Assembly: GCA_008973525.1 (NCBI GenBank)
Contig: WACJ01000453.1
Coordinates: 1 to 64,000 of the forward strand
Source: Stenopsyche tienmushanensis
Lineage: Eukaryota > Arthropoda > Insecta > Trichoptera > Stenopsychidae
Direction of reading: 5' to 3'
DNA length: 64,000 bases
Under the pieces are notes generated by a model. The model saw only the letters and a program-made list of their open reading frames with translations, searched no databases and was not told the origin of the DNA. The translations under genes were made by a program, and so were the position numbers. Shown one piece after another: positions 1-14,600 of the stretch. Every line of letters starts with the position of its first letter. The first letter of the stretch is position 1.

Positions 1-1285
1 CCTAAGGCTAAATATGTAATAGGAATCGATTGTTTATTCTTTATAAATGAAAGTCCAACCCGGGAGAGCTGAACAAGCCGCAGACTCGGCAGTGTGAGTT
101 TTACCCTTCGTGCCTCTACGACTTGATGAAGAATAGGGGAAGCCCTGTGAAAAGTTTCACGGGAAATTCCTTATTTATGAAGTCCATTATTCTTTGGTTT
201 CGCGTTATCTACAACATTAACTTGTGGCTGAGATGAATTCCGCTGGAGATTGTATTATAAATAAATTATGTGTGTGAGGGCGGCTGAAGTACTTGCGGAA
301 TGATTGTATTCAGATTTTGCTCGCACATTTTTTCATCGCCTGGAAATTTGGTTAAAAATATAACAGGAATAAAGCAGAATTTATATGATGATGTTTTTCA
401 GCGCAATTTCTTTTAATCAATTTATATCCTCAGGTATTTACTGATATCATGAAAAATAATATGCTGTAAGTTTTCACTTATACAATATAAGATAATGGAA
501 TTTTCTATTGCTGCAAGACCGTATGATATTATATATATATATAGTAAAAAATAATTGTGTTACATATCTTATACCTTTAATGAGTAAGCACACACATGTT
601 GCGTACAGCGCTCCATAGCGCTTTATTTTCAATGCCGTTCTTGAATTTCTAATAGAATATTCAATCTATATCATATCAAACATTACATTTACGTTTTATT
701 ATTTTATCACATGTGGGCGCTACGAAAATTAGGTCACTAATCAAAGGGTTAACGAGCTGGGTGACATACATGTGGTGGGGGTGTCCGGTGTCATCCTTAG
801 TTTATTAAATATTTTTTAGGAAAATCTTAATGTAATCGAAATTAAATGGGATGGTGATGTAATAACGTCATTAGTAGGATCATATCTTCTTCAAGCAATC
901 GGAGAAACGACAACTAGACTAAGTTATCTATGGTCAACAGTTCAAAGTTGTCTCTGTCGGGTTAAAATAAACAAGAAATTTGGATTCTCTATTTACTATT
1001 GCTAATTGCATTGGAACAACTAATGATAATATCAAATGATTAACTTTGAAAGTCTTGAACTTGATGAGATAATTCTCAGATAATGATAGATCTCATTCTA
1101 TAACACAACATTTAGCGAAAAAAAATGGAGCCAAGTTAAGAATTTCTTCCTCATTTATATTTTTTAAAGGATAATGCACTCTTTGATTACCATTAAAGTA
1201 TCTAGGGATTCTGAAATATGGTTAACATTTAAAATTTAATTACATTACTTCATATTGTTTTTAAAATAACCCTTTAAAAACACGA
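1..1285. other. no gene seen; AT-rich non-coding DNA
   Basis: All frames are densely stopped. The first 200 bases are somewhat GC-richer than what follows. A short (AT)n run lies near 528-542. No domain, splice-flanked coding block or transposon end was recognised. Confidence 0.6.
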
Positions 1286-1400
1286 CTAAATGCTGGTATA
1301 GTGATTTATATTCTAGACTCTTATTGTAAAGGTTCGGGTTCAAATCAAGATTGTGGCGAAAATAAATTCACTGTACCAACAAAATAGGGAGATCAGAAAT
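1286..1400 (+). repeat. tRNA-derived SINE-like copy, family A, copy 1
   Basis: An A-box-like TGGTATAGTG (1294-1303) and a B-box-like GGTTCAAATC (1337-1346) are 43 nt apart, the layout of an internal RNA polymerase III promoter. The stretch continues with AGATTGTGG and AT-rich sequence. A second copy at 62851-62945 matches it across both boxes (ACTAAATG, GGTATAGTGATTTA, GACTCTT, AGATTGTGG). It does not fold as a complete tRNA gene by eye, so I call it a SINE-type repeat. Boundaries are approximate. Confidence 0.6.
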
Positions 1401-1519
1401 ATGAACAATTTCGATTAATCATCTCGATTCAGGTTTACCCTGATTTCCTGGATTTGAAAGAGTAAATACTGAGACCATTAATAAAGTAGCGCAAGGACGT
1501 CCAATTTGCAACAATGATG

Positions 1520-1670
1520 GAGAATGTTATATGTAAAGAGTTGTTGAGAACGAGGGATGTTGCATGGAAGGAAGTAGGACGAAGAATGTTTTTTTGGATG
1601 TAACAAGAACGAGGGATGTTTTATGGAAGAAACTAGAACGAGGAATGTGCAATTGTATGAACTCTCGATT
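1520..1670. repeat. degenerate 30-bp tandem repeat, about five units
   Basis: A core of the form GAGGRATGTT recurs at about 1520, 1552, 1581, 1611 and 1640, a period close to 30 bp. Units 2 and 4 (AACGAGGGATGTT followed by ATGGAAG) are the most alike, which suggests a later 60-bp duplication of a two-unit block. Confidence 0.7.
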
Positions 1671-4600
1671 TCGAATATTTTTCGAGAAAACTGATAAGCT
1701 TGCCTAAAGTTGGCGGAAAAGAATAAAATAAATAATGAATTTATTAGTAAATGTATCGCAAATATTTTTTTTGATTACTTTCCGGTCTCCCTAATAATAT
1801 TTACATGTATCTACATAATAACTAGGCATTATTGATACGAATTTACTCTTTCAGATCAGTGGAATACCTATTAAAATTCATGATTCGATAATTTGAATTT
1901 ATAATTATCGCTCTATGCGTTAATAACGTTTGATCTATTTTCTATGCAAACTTTAATGCGTCCAAATTTGAATATAATTTATTCAAATTGGTATCGTTCA
2001 TGTTATTAGTATAATGCGAAGAAAATATGTTATTTTGTATTTAAATATAAATTGTCAACGTATTTATTTTCACAATAAAAAGTGAAATTTTACCAGGGCT
2101 ATCTGTTAATGATATAAGCTTTGCCTCATACAAAATTAGAATTTGATAGCAATATTAATTGCTTCGGGAACATCGAATGTTGCTTGAATTGGGATTAATG
2201 CTAATTCGTTGTTGTGAAATCTTTCAGTGTATAATTCGTTATGTAGCGCACATAAAAATGTTTTCAAAATGATGTATTATCCCAGCCTAGACATAGCAAT
2301 TGTTTAAAGCCTGCAAAAGTATGATGGAATTCCCCAGATCCATTGAAATTTATTTCAGGGGTGTTTTCAGAAGCTGTCAAAATTAGGGTGCCCTAATTCA
2401 GCCATTGTACCCTGATTAACGCGTCCATTTGTCGAGCAGTTTTCGGCGAATCGCTCGACAAAAGTGAGGGATGGATCGATTGTGTACTGAAACAAAATGT
2501 AAATTTATACAGGCGGGATATGTGGAGGACATTAGTCACGGTAATATATCTCTGTCCAGCCCTCGGGTGGAGCTGACCATGGTCAGTGTCCGGAGAAAGT
2601 TAAGCCCTAATGAGCGTCATATCCCGGGCGTTTATGATGTGACTAATAATTTACGGAATGAAGAAAGAATAAACATTCCCATCGCGTGGTGGCTGGAATA
2701 TGGGAGGTACTGATATTCCGAGGCAACCCTTTGAGGCAGCCCATAAGTTTCCCCAGGGAATTTATGGTCGGATATATTGCATTGTGATTTAAGACAAATC
2801 TTTAATGCCATTGTGCGTACGAATGGATAGTTGGGCCAAGTTTATAACTGATTTGAACAATGTCGAAGTAGTCCCATGTAGCTACTTATAAGGATATATT
2901 ATATTTAAATAGATGTTTCTCATATTTTATATAATTTTTGACCAAGTTATAGGAAGACTTAGATTAAAATCCAGATGTTGAAAAAAGATATAGACCATCC
3001 ACTTTGAGAGATCGTTTCTCATCAGGTTTACTGTGATTATCTGAGAATTTTACTATTCACTCATAGATCATTTTCTAATCATAAATCTTATTCAAATAAT
3101 TATATTCTAACTTAACATGTAGGCAAACGACAAAGACAAACTACCACATGATTTTTTTCTTAGCAAATTATTTTATCAAGTATTTGGATTAAAGGTGTCA
3201 TAACTAACATCTTTATATGATGATATTTGGTTAATCGCCTTCCTCGCTTTTTCAGTTGATTAAGTCCTTCATTAGAGTGTCTAGGAGAGACATGTTCATT
3301 CAGACGTGTAATCTTAGTTGTATATACTTTGTCTAGTTATTTTGGTTCCATCACTTGGGAATATCTTCACGAAATTTTGATTTACAATATGATTAAATAT
3401 GTTTGTAATGTAATATGCTTTGATAGATAAATCTGATCATCAATTTGAAATATCCGGTTTTGTATCGTCGGAATCGTCATTTGAATCAGCGATAAGCATT
3501 TAAATAAGAAAGCAAGGTTGCGAAAATGTAAAAATATATATTTGCCATTGAATTGGAAGATTAGGCTTTCAAGTTGATTAAGCAATTTTTTATCAGCGTC
3601 TCATTCGGGAGCTACAATTTTCCAATTTGCTCCGATATTAAAATAAAAATATTCCATCGAATTAGGCAAATTTTCGTCGCAGTCCCACGCCGATCCGCAT
3701 TAATTCCGACATTGAATAGAGTAGTTAATTTCCTTTAACATGTTTGAAAATTTGCTTCTTGCTCCTATATTCCCGAATTGCATGCGTAAATTCGACATCA
3801 AACGATTGTGCTTTTCTCTCTCCTATTAAATTTAATTACGGGTATCGGATTTGGAGATGATGTTTATGTGTAGGGAACCGCGATAATACAGGGTGGTTTA
3901 TCGCATTTTAATCTTTCATTGTGCGTGGAAATTTGTTCCTGAGAGAATTTCGTCCTTTGAGCTTTAGCCTAATGGCTAATACGATCGTTTGACTCGTTTA
4001 ATTGCCTAAGTTCTGGAACCAGAGCCTCGAGATACGTGTACACGTCATTGATTATCTCATTAGGGAGGAACACATTTTTAATATTTTATTAGAGTGTATT
4101 TTCCTGTAAGGATTTCATAAACTTTCAAGGTCTTCTGTGGAAGTTTGAGTATTTGGAATTTAACATTTACTCCGCCCCCAAAGTCATATGCTATTCAGTT
4201 CACAGCAAAGTTTTGGCACTAACTGTCACTTCTGAATGTCGTTCACATGTTCGACATTTAATGAGGTGGCGATGACGGGCAACTGTGTTTAAAAGCCTTA
4301 AAATTCTGTTCCGGACCCCGATGATGTAGTAAGAGAATTGTTAGAAATTTGTTTCTGACAGGTTCTTTTGTCACTAAGCAATTATTATTCAGTCCAATGT
4401 GACATAAAATAGGCTTGGAAAAGGCAAAATCGTTTAATTTTGAAATCTTCATTTCTTCTTTTCGAGCTTTTTTTTTCAATCAATATCTGATTTTTAACTT
4501 TAGTGATAGACGTTGACTTCAATCTATTGTATAATTTAAAGATACACTAATAAAATGAAATATTTTGTATTAATTCTAATATTAAAATTCTATGAGAACC

Positions 4601-5689
4601 AAATTTACATGATTTGTAACAAAAATATATTCCTTGTGCTGCAAGGACATGCTTTAAATATTTAGCATCACAGATGACAGAGACTTTCCTATTTTTTTTA
4701 TTCTAAAAGGATGCTTAAAATTGTATGGGTCACAATGTCTTATTTTAATATGAAAAGAAAAATGTATTCTGAACCAAAAAGTATACTGTAAAAGGATCGT
4801 AAATTATTAAAATTTTAAATTTATCCTTTTCAAGTCAGTTTGCATTAAGTCAAGGTTCAAGAAATACGTATTTTTCATTACCACTTAAAAATGAGAGTTG
4901 TGAATTTATCGTTTTTATTTTAATTGTTTTTATTTAACCAAAAGATGAAAGTGGATGAAGTAACATAAAAAACAGCCCCACAATGATAAAGTTCCATTAA
5001 TTTCAAAGAAAAGTGATATTGACATTCGTAGATGCAGGCTTTTGTCGAACAATTGAATTATTCTCTATTAAACTTGGTTTTCCTTGAATAGTACTCATAG
5101 TTTAGAAGCATCTTCTTTGTATGGAGAAATTAAATTAAAAATGAATGTGAGTTCCACAAGAATTGTTCACTAATCGCACTAGAATATCGAAAAGCAATCT
5201 GAGCATCTTTGTTGTCAAGGTATAGAACTTGAACACAGGTAAGGATATTAGTATGAATTGTGACCTACGATGAGATGTGGGTACTATATAATTATTATAA
5301 ACGGAAATAATAATAGTTTTCTTAAGGTTAGGCCAATTTTTCTATCCTTAAGTCACTGTTAATGATTAAAAAGTTTATTCTAAATGTCAAGTTTTCAGTT
5401 AGAGCAAATAAAACAAGAGCTTAACAAACTGTATATTTCAGTTAAATACTAAAGAGAAAACTTCGACGATATAACCATAAGGCAGATTCTGCTCATTAAA
5501 TTAATACAAAGAAAAATAATGGGTTATGAATTAAATAGGTTTGATTAAGTATGAATATGACCAAGATTTCAAAAGATCCAAATTCATCGCTCTGAATTAA
5601 AATCAAAAAGACGTACTTTTTTTTCATTTTTACATAGTTAAAATAAATTAAAATAAAGACAGCGACCGAAATTTTGCACTCATTTTTCT
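1671..5689. other. no gene seen; AT-rich non-coding DNA
   Basis: Only short chance reading frames are present. The 80-codon frame at 2471-2713 has no recognisable domain and no clear splice signals. No transposon ends were identified. Confidence 0.6.
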
Positions 5690-5790
5690 GTCTACTTTCA
5701 ATACAAAGTGGTTAATGCTTCGGTATATGTGGCTAAAGTTGAAGTGCGGGAGCTTGATTAAAGTATTGCAACTTTAAAAAGTATTTTAGT
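5690..5790 (-). repeat. short dispersed repeat, family D, copy 1
   Basis: On the + strand it reads CTACTTTCAATACAAAGTGG, then GTTAATGCTTCGG, ATGTGGCT and GATTAAAGTATT. The copy at 8521-8670 has the same order of blocks, and the copy at 57850-57985 has it in the opposite orientation. No coding potential is visible. The size and dispersion suggest a SINE or MITE, but no clear pol III boxes or terminal inverted repeats were seen. Confidence 0.55.
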
Positions 5791-8520
5791 ATACAAATAA
5801 TGTCGTTGCCAAAATATTTATGTGCTTAAAAGTGTTAAACTTCTATAAATAAATATTGTTTCTGAATTTCTAGTGTGCCAAATTTCATACTGTACATAAC
5901 TTCCATCCACATGAAAACTGTGGTCATTGTTTGTAAGTTTGATTCCAGAATTTAATTTGCTTGTATGGAAATTTCACAGTTGGCCAACTCGTTGTTTGCA
6001 TAAACAAATTTATTGATGGTGTTTTGTATTATTATACGAATATAAATAAACGTTAGTACAACTCTCTGTCAATCTTTCTGAGCTTCAGGCACAATTAACG
6101 TCTTCTCTTTTAATGTAGAGACGCGGGATTACAAAAAAGTGGGTCAAAAATGTCCTTCGCAGCTTTACCTCCGTAACGTTTTCATTTGAGCAAATAAGAA
6201 GCGTCCCTTAAAATAATGGTCAGGAGCAACGGAACGTAGACTCCAAAGTATCTCATTACTGTTTGTATTGCTTCTGAAGATTTGCAAAAGTGTCTGTTTT
6301 ACGCTAACTCCTGGTCTTGAGTCAACATCCAAAGCAAAGAGGAGACTGCAATTTGAAAAAGCGGAAGGATCGCCTCGTAATTAAAACGTTTCGTTCGTGA
6401 TCGGCTGTCGAAATTGATTTTTAATGGAGATAGAAGCAATCCTCCCCCATTAAACCTACATGGATACGAATAAATACATACGTATTGTATATTCGATATA
6501 AAATATGCGAGTTGTGGTATTGAAATTAAATCGAGCGAGGAAATTATTTAACGTGCGGAAATTCAACCCAAGTAAAATGTGGAAGTTGGGAACTTTTCCA
6601 TAATTTTCCGTTGATATGAGAAATTGTAGAGTCTCCCATGATTTAAATTAAACACAGGGCTGATACAGAAACAATTTGCGAGGGGTTTTTTCAATTAAAT
6701 TTCCCAGCGCTTCCTCGGCGAACAAACGAAGGTTCGTCATGGAGAAAGCGATTTATTTTTTCAAAGACCTTCGTAACAAATTATTAAAAAGATTGAACTC
6801 TAATTGGAATTGTAATTAGTATTAGATAATGATCTAGATAAAATTAACTAAAAAGCCGACGTTTGTATTATTAAATTAATCTGATCATACATTTATATGT
6901 TCAGTATTCAAAGGTCGCTTTTGTCGATTATCTTTAATGATCCATAAAATTTGGCAATATTTTTCAAATACGAAAATTATTAAAAATATTAAAATTGTAT
7001 GTAGTAAATATATTAATGAATGATCTCGGAAAGTATATTTTGAATGTCATGATCCAACATTATGCTAATAAAAATCACGTTTTATTCATCCCGCTGAAAA
7101 ATCAGAACAGATTTGACTACATGAGCGTGAAGAAAAATAAATTTGCATTTTCATAATCTCTACATAATATTAGGAAATATTTGAGCTTTGTATAGTACAT
7201 TAGGCAGAAATAAAATTAGCTTTATTTGTTTAAAGCATAACGGCAGAAATAACGAAAGTGAAAATCCGCCTACACAGAGTTGGCGTTGTTGGGCTTCATT
7301 CAGAGGCTGAGCTATCCAAAGTCGCTCTAGTCTCGTCCTGTTTACACAATTTCATCGCAACTCTTCAAGAAGAACCTTGTTAATGTTTCCCTATTTTCTT
7401 GTTTGTAATTCGCAGGCAATTCCGCGGGGGCGCATCACCCCATTTTGGCACAATTGCGCCCTTAATTGTACTTCTCGATTATCGTGCTTTCGTGACTCCG
7501 GTCCGTCGCCTCCTGCGTCTGGAACAAAAACGAGATCAAAACAATGAATAGGGCACACAAAGGACTGCGAATCCTTTCGCTAGGATCTGGGATTCTGAGG
7601 GTTCTGTAGGGTCCTTAACGGATTGTGATATTCCGGTATCGGAAATGCGATAATATATCTGATCTAAGTGTCAGGGATATAACGACTTGCCATTGCGAGT
7701 GCTGATACGTGTGAAAGTGATTATCTTGGATCTCAAAATTTGACCACGAAATAGAGTAATTAAGATGAAGATTGTATAAAAATAAGCACGATTGAATCGA
7801 CTCTGTGTAATGTTTGTATGAATGAAATATAACGCCAACCTTGACCTTTGTATGTCCATAATTTTTTTCCTTCATGTCAATAAATTCATCCCTCAGGGAG
7901 GCTTTTCTTCTGCTTTCGTAAAACTTAAGTTGATTTACCGAAACTTATGTCAATAAAATGTTATTCGATGAAAAGTTTCAAGAATATTTTATTGGCGTTA
8001 AAAAATAACTCTCAAAGTTTTTTCTTGATGGAACGATTTAATACCGATTTATATGCGTTATAAATCATAATATAATTGATTTATTCACTACGTAAAACTT
8101 TTATTATTCATCTTAATTATCTACTTTACTATCTATGTCAAATTTTATCTTTTTCAATTCAAAATAAAACATTTAAAATAAATAGGTTTAAGCAATAATT
8201 TACCCCGAAGAACTTGCAAAATAATACTTCTTTTTTTAAAATCGGCATGATTATATTATACAATATTATGAGTGCCTTTTTGAAGTTTTACTACATACAT
8301 TCATATGTATAATAGTGGTCTTTACTAGGTGGTGCGCGTACCAAAGTAATAAATATGAGTGATAAATTCTATGTTATAAAGTCAGTAATTTCTACGAAGC
8401 TCTTTTTGTTTCGGTTAGTTTTTATACAATGTAAATCAGGAAAATTACAATCTACCATGCATTCAACGTTGCGGATATTTCGAAAACTGAATAATTGTAA
8501 ACATCAGTATTAATTTAAAA
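5791..8520. other. no gene seen; AT-rich DNA with one GC-richer island
   Basis: Frames are short. Between about 7260 and 7600 the composition becomes more balanced (stretches such as CCGCGGGGGCGCATCACC), which could mark a conserved non-coding or regulatory segment. No motif supports a specific role. Confidence 0.55.
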
Positions 8521-8670
8521 TCTACAAAACTGTTTTTATGTCTACAAGTAGTTTATATTAAGTATTGATAAATAAACGTCATCTACTTTCGATACAAGGT
8601 GGTTAGGGCTTCAGTAGATGTGGCTTAGAAATGATTAAAGTATTAGACTATAGTTAAAATATAGTTTCAG
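8521..8670 (-). repeat. short dispersed repeat, family D, copy 2
   Basis: The complement of this segment matches 57850-57985 through TAGCCAC, ACCTTGTA, CGAAA, GTGACGTTTATTTA-type and ACTTGTAGAC blocks. It also matches the shorter copy at 5690-5790. About 130 bp are alignable by eye. Confidence 0.62.
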
Positions 8671-11600
8671 TCAAGTATAAGATATTTAAGTAATATTTAT
8701 TTACTGGTCTCAAAATTATTATAAATCAAACTACAAAGCACGCATTTTAACCGCCTGGAAAGTGTTAATTTCTTTAGAATTTGCTTCTTCAGATTCAAGA
8801 GATGAAAGTTAATACTTCTTACCTACGAATCATTGTAGTATTAATATAATAAGAGTTCATGATTTGTTTTACTATAATAATACTTGGTCTACTGTATCAA
8901 TTTTTATTATAGGGTATGCTAATTTTTTTTTAAAATAATAACTATGGGTAGGGATAGATTTTTTGAAATAAAAATAGTTTTGGCTGAAAAAGTATCAGTA
9001 GTTCAACAAGTCTTCCTATCACGTATCTTGGCATATTACGCGTTCTTTATAAAATACACTATAAAGGCTTTTTTTAAAACTTCCTTAAGGATGTTGGTCG
9101 AATGATGATTAGTTTTCTCGCAAAAGTTTTCTATTTTTTCAACATTAGCCGAAAATGAAAAGAGATCGCTTTTTTAGAACTTGTTGCACTAGCTTACTCG
9201 TTAAACCACTGTCGGAACCTTGGAGCAAAAAAACACGACCCAAATATATATATATGAGGTCCATATTCCATCCGGCGGCTACAGCAAAAAATGCCGAAGC
9301 TGGAGAAGAATCACCGGATTTGAGATGTGAAGAATTGGCCAATAAATATACGAGCGCATACGCATTTCACGTCCGCAGCATCCAGCGTAGGAAATTACCA
9401 TAATGTAGGAGGAGTGAATATTTTATTAACCTCTAAGGTATACTTGTATTCATGAGACCCCTCCTGAATTCCATATAAATTGGAATCGGAAAATAAATAA
9501 GGCATCCGTGATTTCTACGGTCTTTATCAAAAGGTTTTCCAATTGGTATACATTACGAACCTTTTAGTTTCAGCATATGCCCACGTCTACGCACTCGTGA
9601 TGTATTTGTGTGCCCAATACGTGATGAGAAATAATGGATGTGTTTTTCAACGTGTTGATCCAGTATACTTATCTAATGTACCTGAAAGATCAAATACCTA
9701 TTATTCCATAAAAGAGTCCGATTAATTTTGCTAATTACGCGATTAATACAGCCGGAGCTTTTCAAAGGCTTTCCAAAGTATTTTCATGTGAGTTTGCTTA
9801 AAACATTTTACTTTTTAGATTACCAAAGCGATTTTGTGATGTTAAACTAAGTGAAAATGTTAAATAAAATACGAACAGTATATTGATTATAACACATCAC
9901 TCAATAAGTTCGTAGGATATTTTTTCGATCTAAACTTTTTTTTCATTGTTTTTTCGCAATTCCTTCTACAATAATATATATTTTTGATAGTAAAGATTTT
10001 TGATAGTTCGGGCCAATTTTATTAATTGTGTTAGTATTTAATGCTTTAAATCTAAGGAAATGAATATTTTTGCGGTTTTAATAAACAGAAAATTCACTTC
10101 ATAGTCACTTTGTATGGTAATTCTATGATATATATACTGAAAAAATCCCGATAAACCCTTAAACCGATATGAATTTATTTGATTTGATTAATTGTATATT
10201 TATCTTCGATTTTGATATTATTATACTTGTAATAGTGAAGCCTTTGCCATTTCAATTTATCTTGAAAGACATAATATTGAAATACAAACAAATTTGAAAT
10301 AAACCTTGAAAGGGCATAAATCTGATTTTAAGCTCCCCTTTAACACAATTAATTCTGAATATATTTGAGTCGTATCGTTACTTAAAATAGTTGTTCGTTT
10401 TATATTTTTTGGATTGATTTAAAAATTATTTGATCTGGGATAAAAAAGCAATTCAGCAGGATCAGCTCATCCATAATTCAATATCAAGGTGCAGTAGAGA
10501 ATTTCTAACGTGTGACCCACAGCGCACTAAGGTCTCAAAGATACTCCAAGTTTGCATTTGTATGAGCTGAATTTTGATCATGGCCAATACTCCAAAGTTG
10601 AATTATGATTTGGTACTCATGATGCATTCATTCAAAGTTGGAATCGAGTTTGAAGTCTTAGTAATTTGATCTCATGTTTTAATAAAAATGGCGAATTTTA
10701 TCACAATTTCCGCTAAATGAAATGATAATAAAATGGCGTAATTTTCATTTACCGCATTCGCAAAAAAAAAGTTGCCTGAAAATGTTTTGGGCTAGTGGTG
10801 AAACCACGGAAGCGTTTCATTGCTAGATTAATTATGTCTCAGAAGCAAGGTTCCCGGGGGTGGATCCCCCCCTAATATTGTATATTATTTTCACCTCCAC
10901 GCCCGCTGAGTGAGGATCGTATGCCACGTGTTCGAGGCGGCGAAGGATGAGGTTCTGGGGGGGTCGTAGGGAATAAAACGGGAAAATCCGTAACGTCGAA
11001 AGGTAATAGACAAATTTTGCTCCTTGTGAATTCTCGGCAATCCCTTTGTCAGTTATATAGCTCAGGTCAATTGATATGATTCACGTTCTTCCATTATACG
11101 GAACGACGGTAATTGTAGTAATAGTTTTGTATTAGGGCAGTTGAATTACGTGCGAAAATAAATGCTTTTTTTCTGCGTACGATTTTATTTTATTTTTTAA
11201 TTAAAGCATATATTCGTTTAGAGTAGGGATCAGGGGAGATTTCGGGACTTATTTTTCCTAATCTTTAATTAGCCTCAGTTGGTATCCCAAACATGGCTGA
11301 ATTAAAGTAGGCTTAAGCTCTCCGCCCCAATTTCAATATATTCTTTCTTATCTCACGAGGGTATTAATTGGCTTTAAATAAAGGCTGCAGCAGTTAAAAG
11401 CAACCCCTTTTGGGCAAACAAATTTAGATCTACTGATATACTTCTTTATAACGTGGATATTTAGTTCATCAAAGTTGATTTGTTTTATTTTTATATTCAT
11501 TACTTACATTAATCCAAAATGTAATAAAACATATCCACCTATGAAGTTAAAATTACGATCCTTTAATCATCATTTGATTCTAATTCATCGTCATTGTTAT

Positions 11601-14600
11601 CGATGTTTAAATCGATATTAGAATTTTTATACACAATTCGTAGGACCAAGTGATATCTACCACATTTCCTTAGTAAGCTTAACATCTCAAATAGAGCTAT
11701 ATTACACGACCAATCATTTAAATAATGCTAGTAGCCTTAAAGTATTCAATATTTACTACATCAATCGAAAAATAGCTTCAATATATATTGTTTGGAAAAC
11801 GAGGATTAAATGATATTTCTGATATGTCACTTAGTTCCATTGATTTCATGTTAATAATAAGCTTCATTAAAGTCTTATAAAATTTAAAATGGGTATATCT
11901 TCCATAATATTTCTACATATGCGAACATACTTATTTGAACATACATATTTGGTTATAGAAAAGTTCATCAATGATTTGCAGCAGCGAGTGTTTATTGAAA
12001 AGCAAAGACTTATGCAGGTCATGATTTGGTCAATCTCCATTTTTATTTTAGATCATGCCTTTATATCGCAAACACACATTTTAATTAACATTTTTATTTT
12101 GTAACAAAATTAATAATATACAGTTATTTTTATACTTATCGTTGATAAATATTTCATGGAATATCAATGATATTTTTTATACAATTATAGAGCAGGAACC
12201 CTTCAAAATAGCTTTTCAATGCCCTTGTCGATACGCTGCCTTACATTACGATGGCGTGAAAGCCTTCCCCGTCGGAGAGCTTTCTTCGATTTTCCACCTC
12301 ACGATGAGTTGTCATATTTTGTATATATCACTTTTCATGATATGGTCAAGCTTCGACGTCTAAAGGGTAGTTTATGATTTTCAAATTGTGTTTTCGTATA
12401 GTTACTACAATAAAGGCTGAAATATAATGTCTTTGACCTACATTGTAATATTTTACAGATTTGTTCATAAATTGCATAAGTTAAAATATAACCCCCTAAT
12501 GTTTATTGAATTTGTCTAGCTTATAAATCAATTAAAATAATATGATATTTTTCAACGGTGCATAATAAAAATGTCTTCTTTCACATTAAAGTATGTGTTG
12601 TATCGAACGTTTTGTATTAGAAATTTTTGACAAAGCATAATTAATTAGGCTCCATGACATGGTATTGTCTTCTTGGTAGTCCCCGTCGTAACACAGAGAC
12701 GAACATCGTCATAACAAATTCTCGTTTGTCGGATATGACCGATAGTGTTATTAGGTGAGTAAAGAGGTGCTGTCAGACGAGCATACCGATTAATATTCTG
12801 TCGGGGGCCCTGGGCTTCCGGGGGCGCCTCCCCACGACCACAACTGGGCGCACGCCGCGCGAATTGACTGCGCGCGAGGGTAATTAATGGTGGATAATGA
12901 ACCAAAACACCACCCTTATACACCCAGCGACACAGCATGTGAGCATACCGTCCGCGGGGCAGATACAAGCCTTCCACCCTCTAATAAATACACCAATTAA
13001 GGTGAATATATTTAAAAAGATGGACAAATTTGCACATCTAAAATAGCGTGGGTTTTGATACACAGTAATTCAATCAGTTTAAAAAAAGTTATACAACGAG
13101 AGCTCATGCAACCGCAAACGAGGAATCGATAGTTCATTTTTAGAAAATGTTATCAGAAGTCTGCTGACTTTATGGTTGGAAATAATGCAATTTCAGCATT
13201 TTTACACTTACTTGTTTGACTGAAAAATAACTTTTATGCTGATGATATTTGATTTATTTTCAATAATGTGATATAATGAACTGATAGCTGTACAAGAAAA
13301 CTACTAGCAGTACAATATTTTAAAAGAATATTTTTCATCTGGATCAAAGAAAAGAGCAAAAGTTTCATGTTGAAATTTTTTTAACTGAATCCACACTCAC
13401 AAATTGTCGAACTGAATTGTGATTAAATTTAGTCAAATAACTCTATATTGTCATCAATATGCAAGAATAGTATCGTTGGCTGGCGATATTTGAGTTATTT
13501 AGCTACTCCTAAAAATACCATAGATGCACATCCACTATTACATAAGGTGGGATTGCAAATTAGTTCCGTTCGTTTTTTGCGATCTAAAATGCATTTTTAT
13601 CGGAACAAATTAAATGATTAATTAGAGTATTGTCCATCGCTGGTTACTTCTTTTCCCATCTCTCAGATAATTTTGGAATAGCATCTGGAAAAAAAATTTC
13701 TCGTTTTTTGAGGTGATCCAAGAGAAAGAATGTGAAAGAATTTTGAAGATTTGGATAGATTGACATATATGAAATGGCAAAAATGTAAATTTTATTTTTT
13801 CAGGCTTTGTGTATAAAAATAAGTTTGCTGATTTTAAGCGGTTATATTTTAAATGAATATATTTTTTTTGTTACGTTGTAAAGCTTCAAGAAGAAAATTG
13901 TTTCTTTAAGATTACATTAACCGTTTATTCCCGATATTTATCAACTTCTCGAGTTTATGAATTTCGTGAGCCGAAAATTTTGGATGTCTCAATTCCGCGT
14001 CGAAGTTATTCTTATCCTTTTGAGAAATGCCGAGATATTTCAAGTAAATACCTTTTGTTTGATCAACAATGTTTAATGTTTTTTGGGCGCTGAAATTAAT
14101 ATGAAAGCCTCAAAAGCGAAGCTCAGAATGTCGGCAGAACAATCGATAAGCGCCTTTGCGGATAATTTTTCGCAAAAATTTAAGACAACTTGGGTTTTTT
14201 TAAGAACGATTTAAATTAGACTTAAGTTTTGGCTGGGAATCGACGGATCGTGAAACACAGCATCTGGATTCTGATCGCTCTTGGAAACACCATTGGAATA
14301 TGAAATAACATTTTTATTATCTCGAACGAAATTCGCAAGTAACATTGCTTTTTGCTCTCAAAACAAATAGAACAAATTCAATAGAGAAGAGTGAAAACGT
14401 AATTATTCGCATGGATACTCAGTGAGTCAGCTTTTTGCTTTTTTAAGATATATTTTCGATTTGGTGGATGATAGGCACACTCAAAGAGTAATCTATCATC
14501 GTTAATCACTTTTGTATGACTAAGAATAATGAACAAGCATATTTGCTCTGTGGGAAATTGTCCATAAAATAGACAATCATAAAGATTTTCAAACGAAGAA

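Noticed and set aside
9145..9403. Overlapping sense and antisense open frames.
   Set aside because: Both strands are open over the same bases with no motif; typical chance overlap.
12645..12977. Arg/Pro-rich 110-codon minus-strand frame in a GC-rich island.
   Set aside because: Composition explains the lack of stops; no domain and no conserved motif seen.
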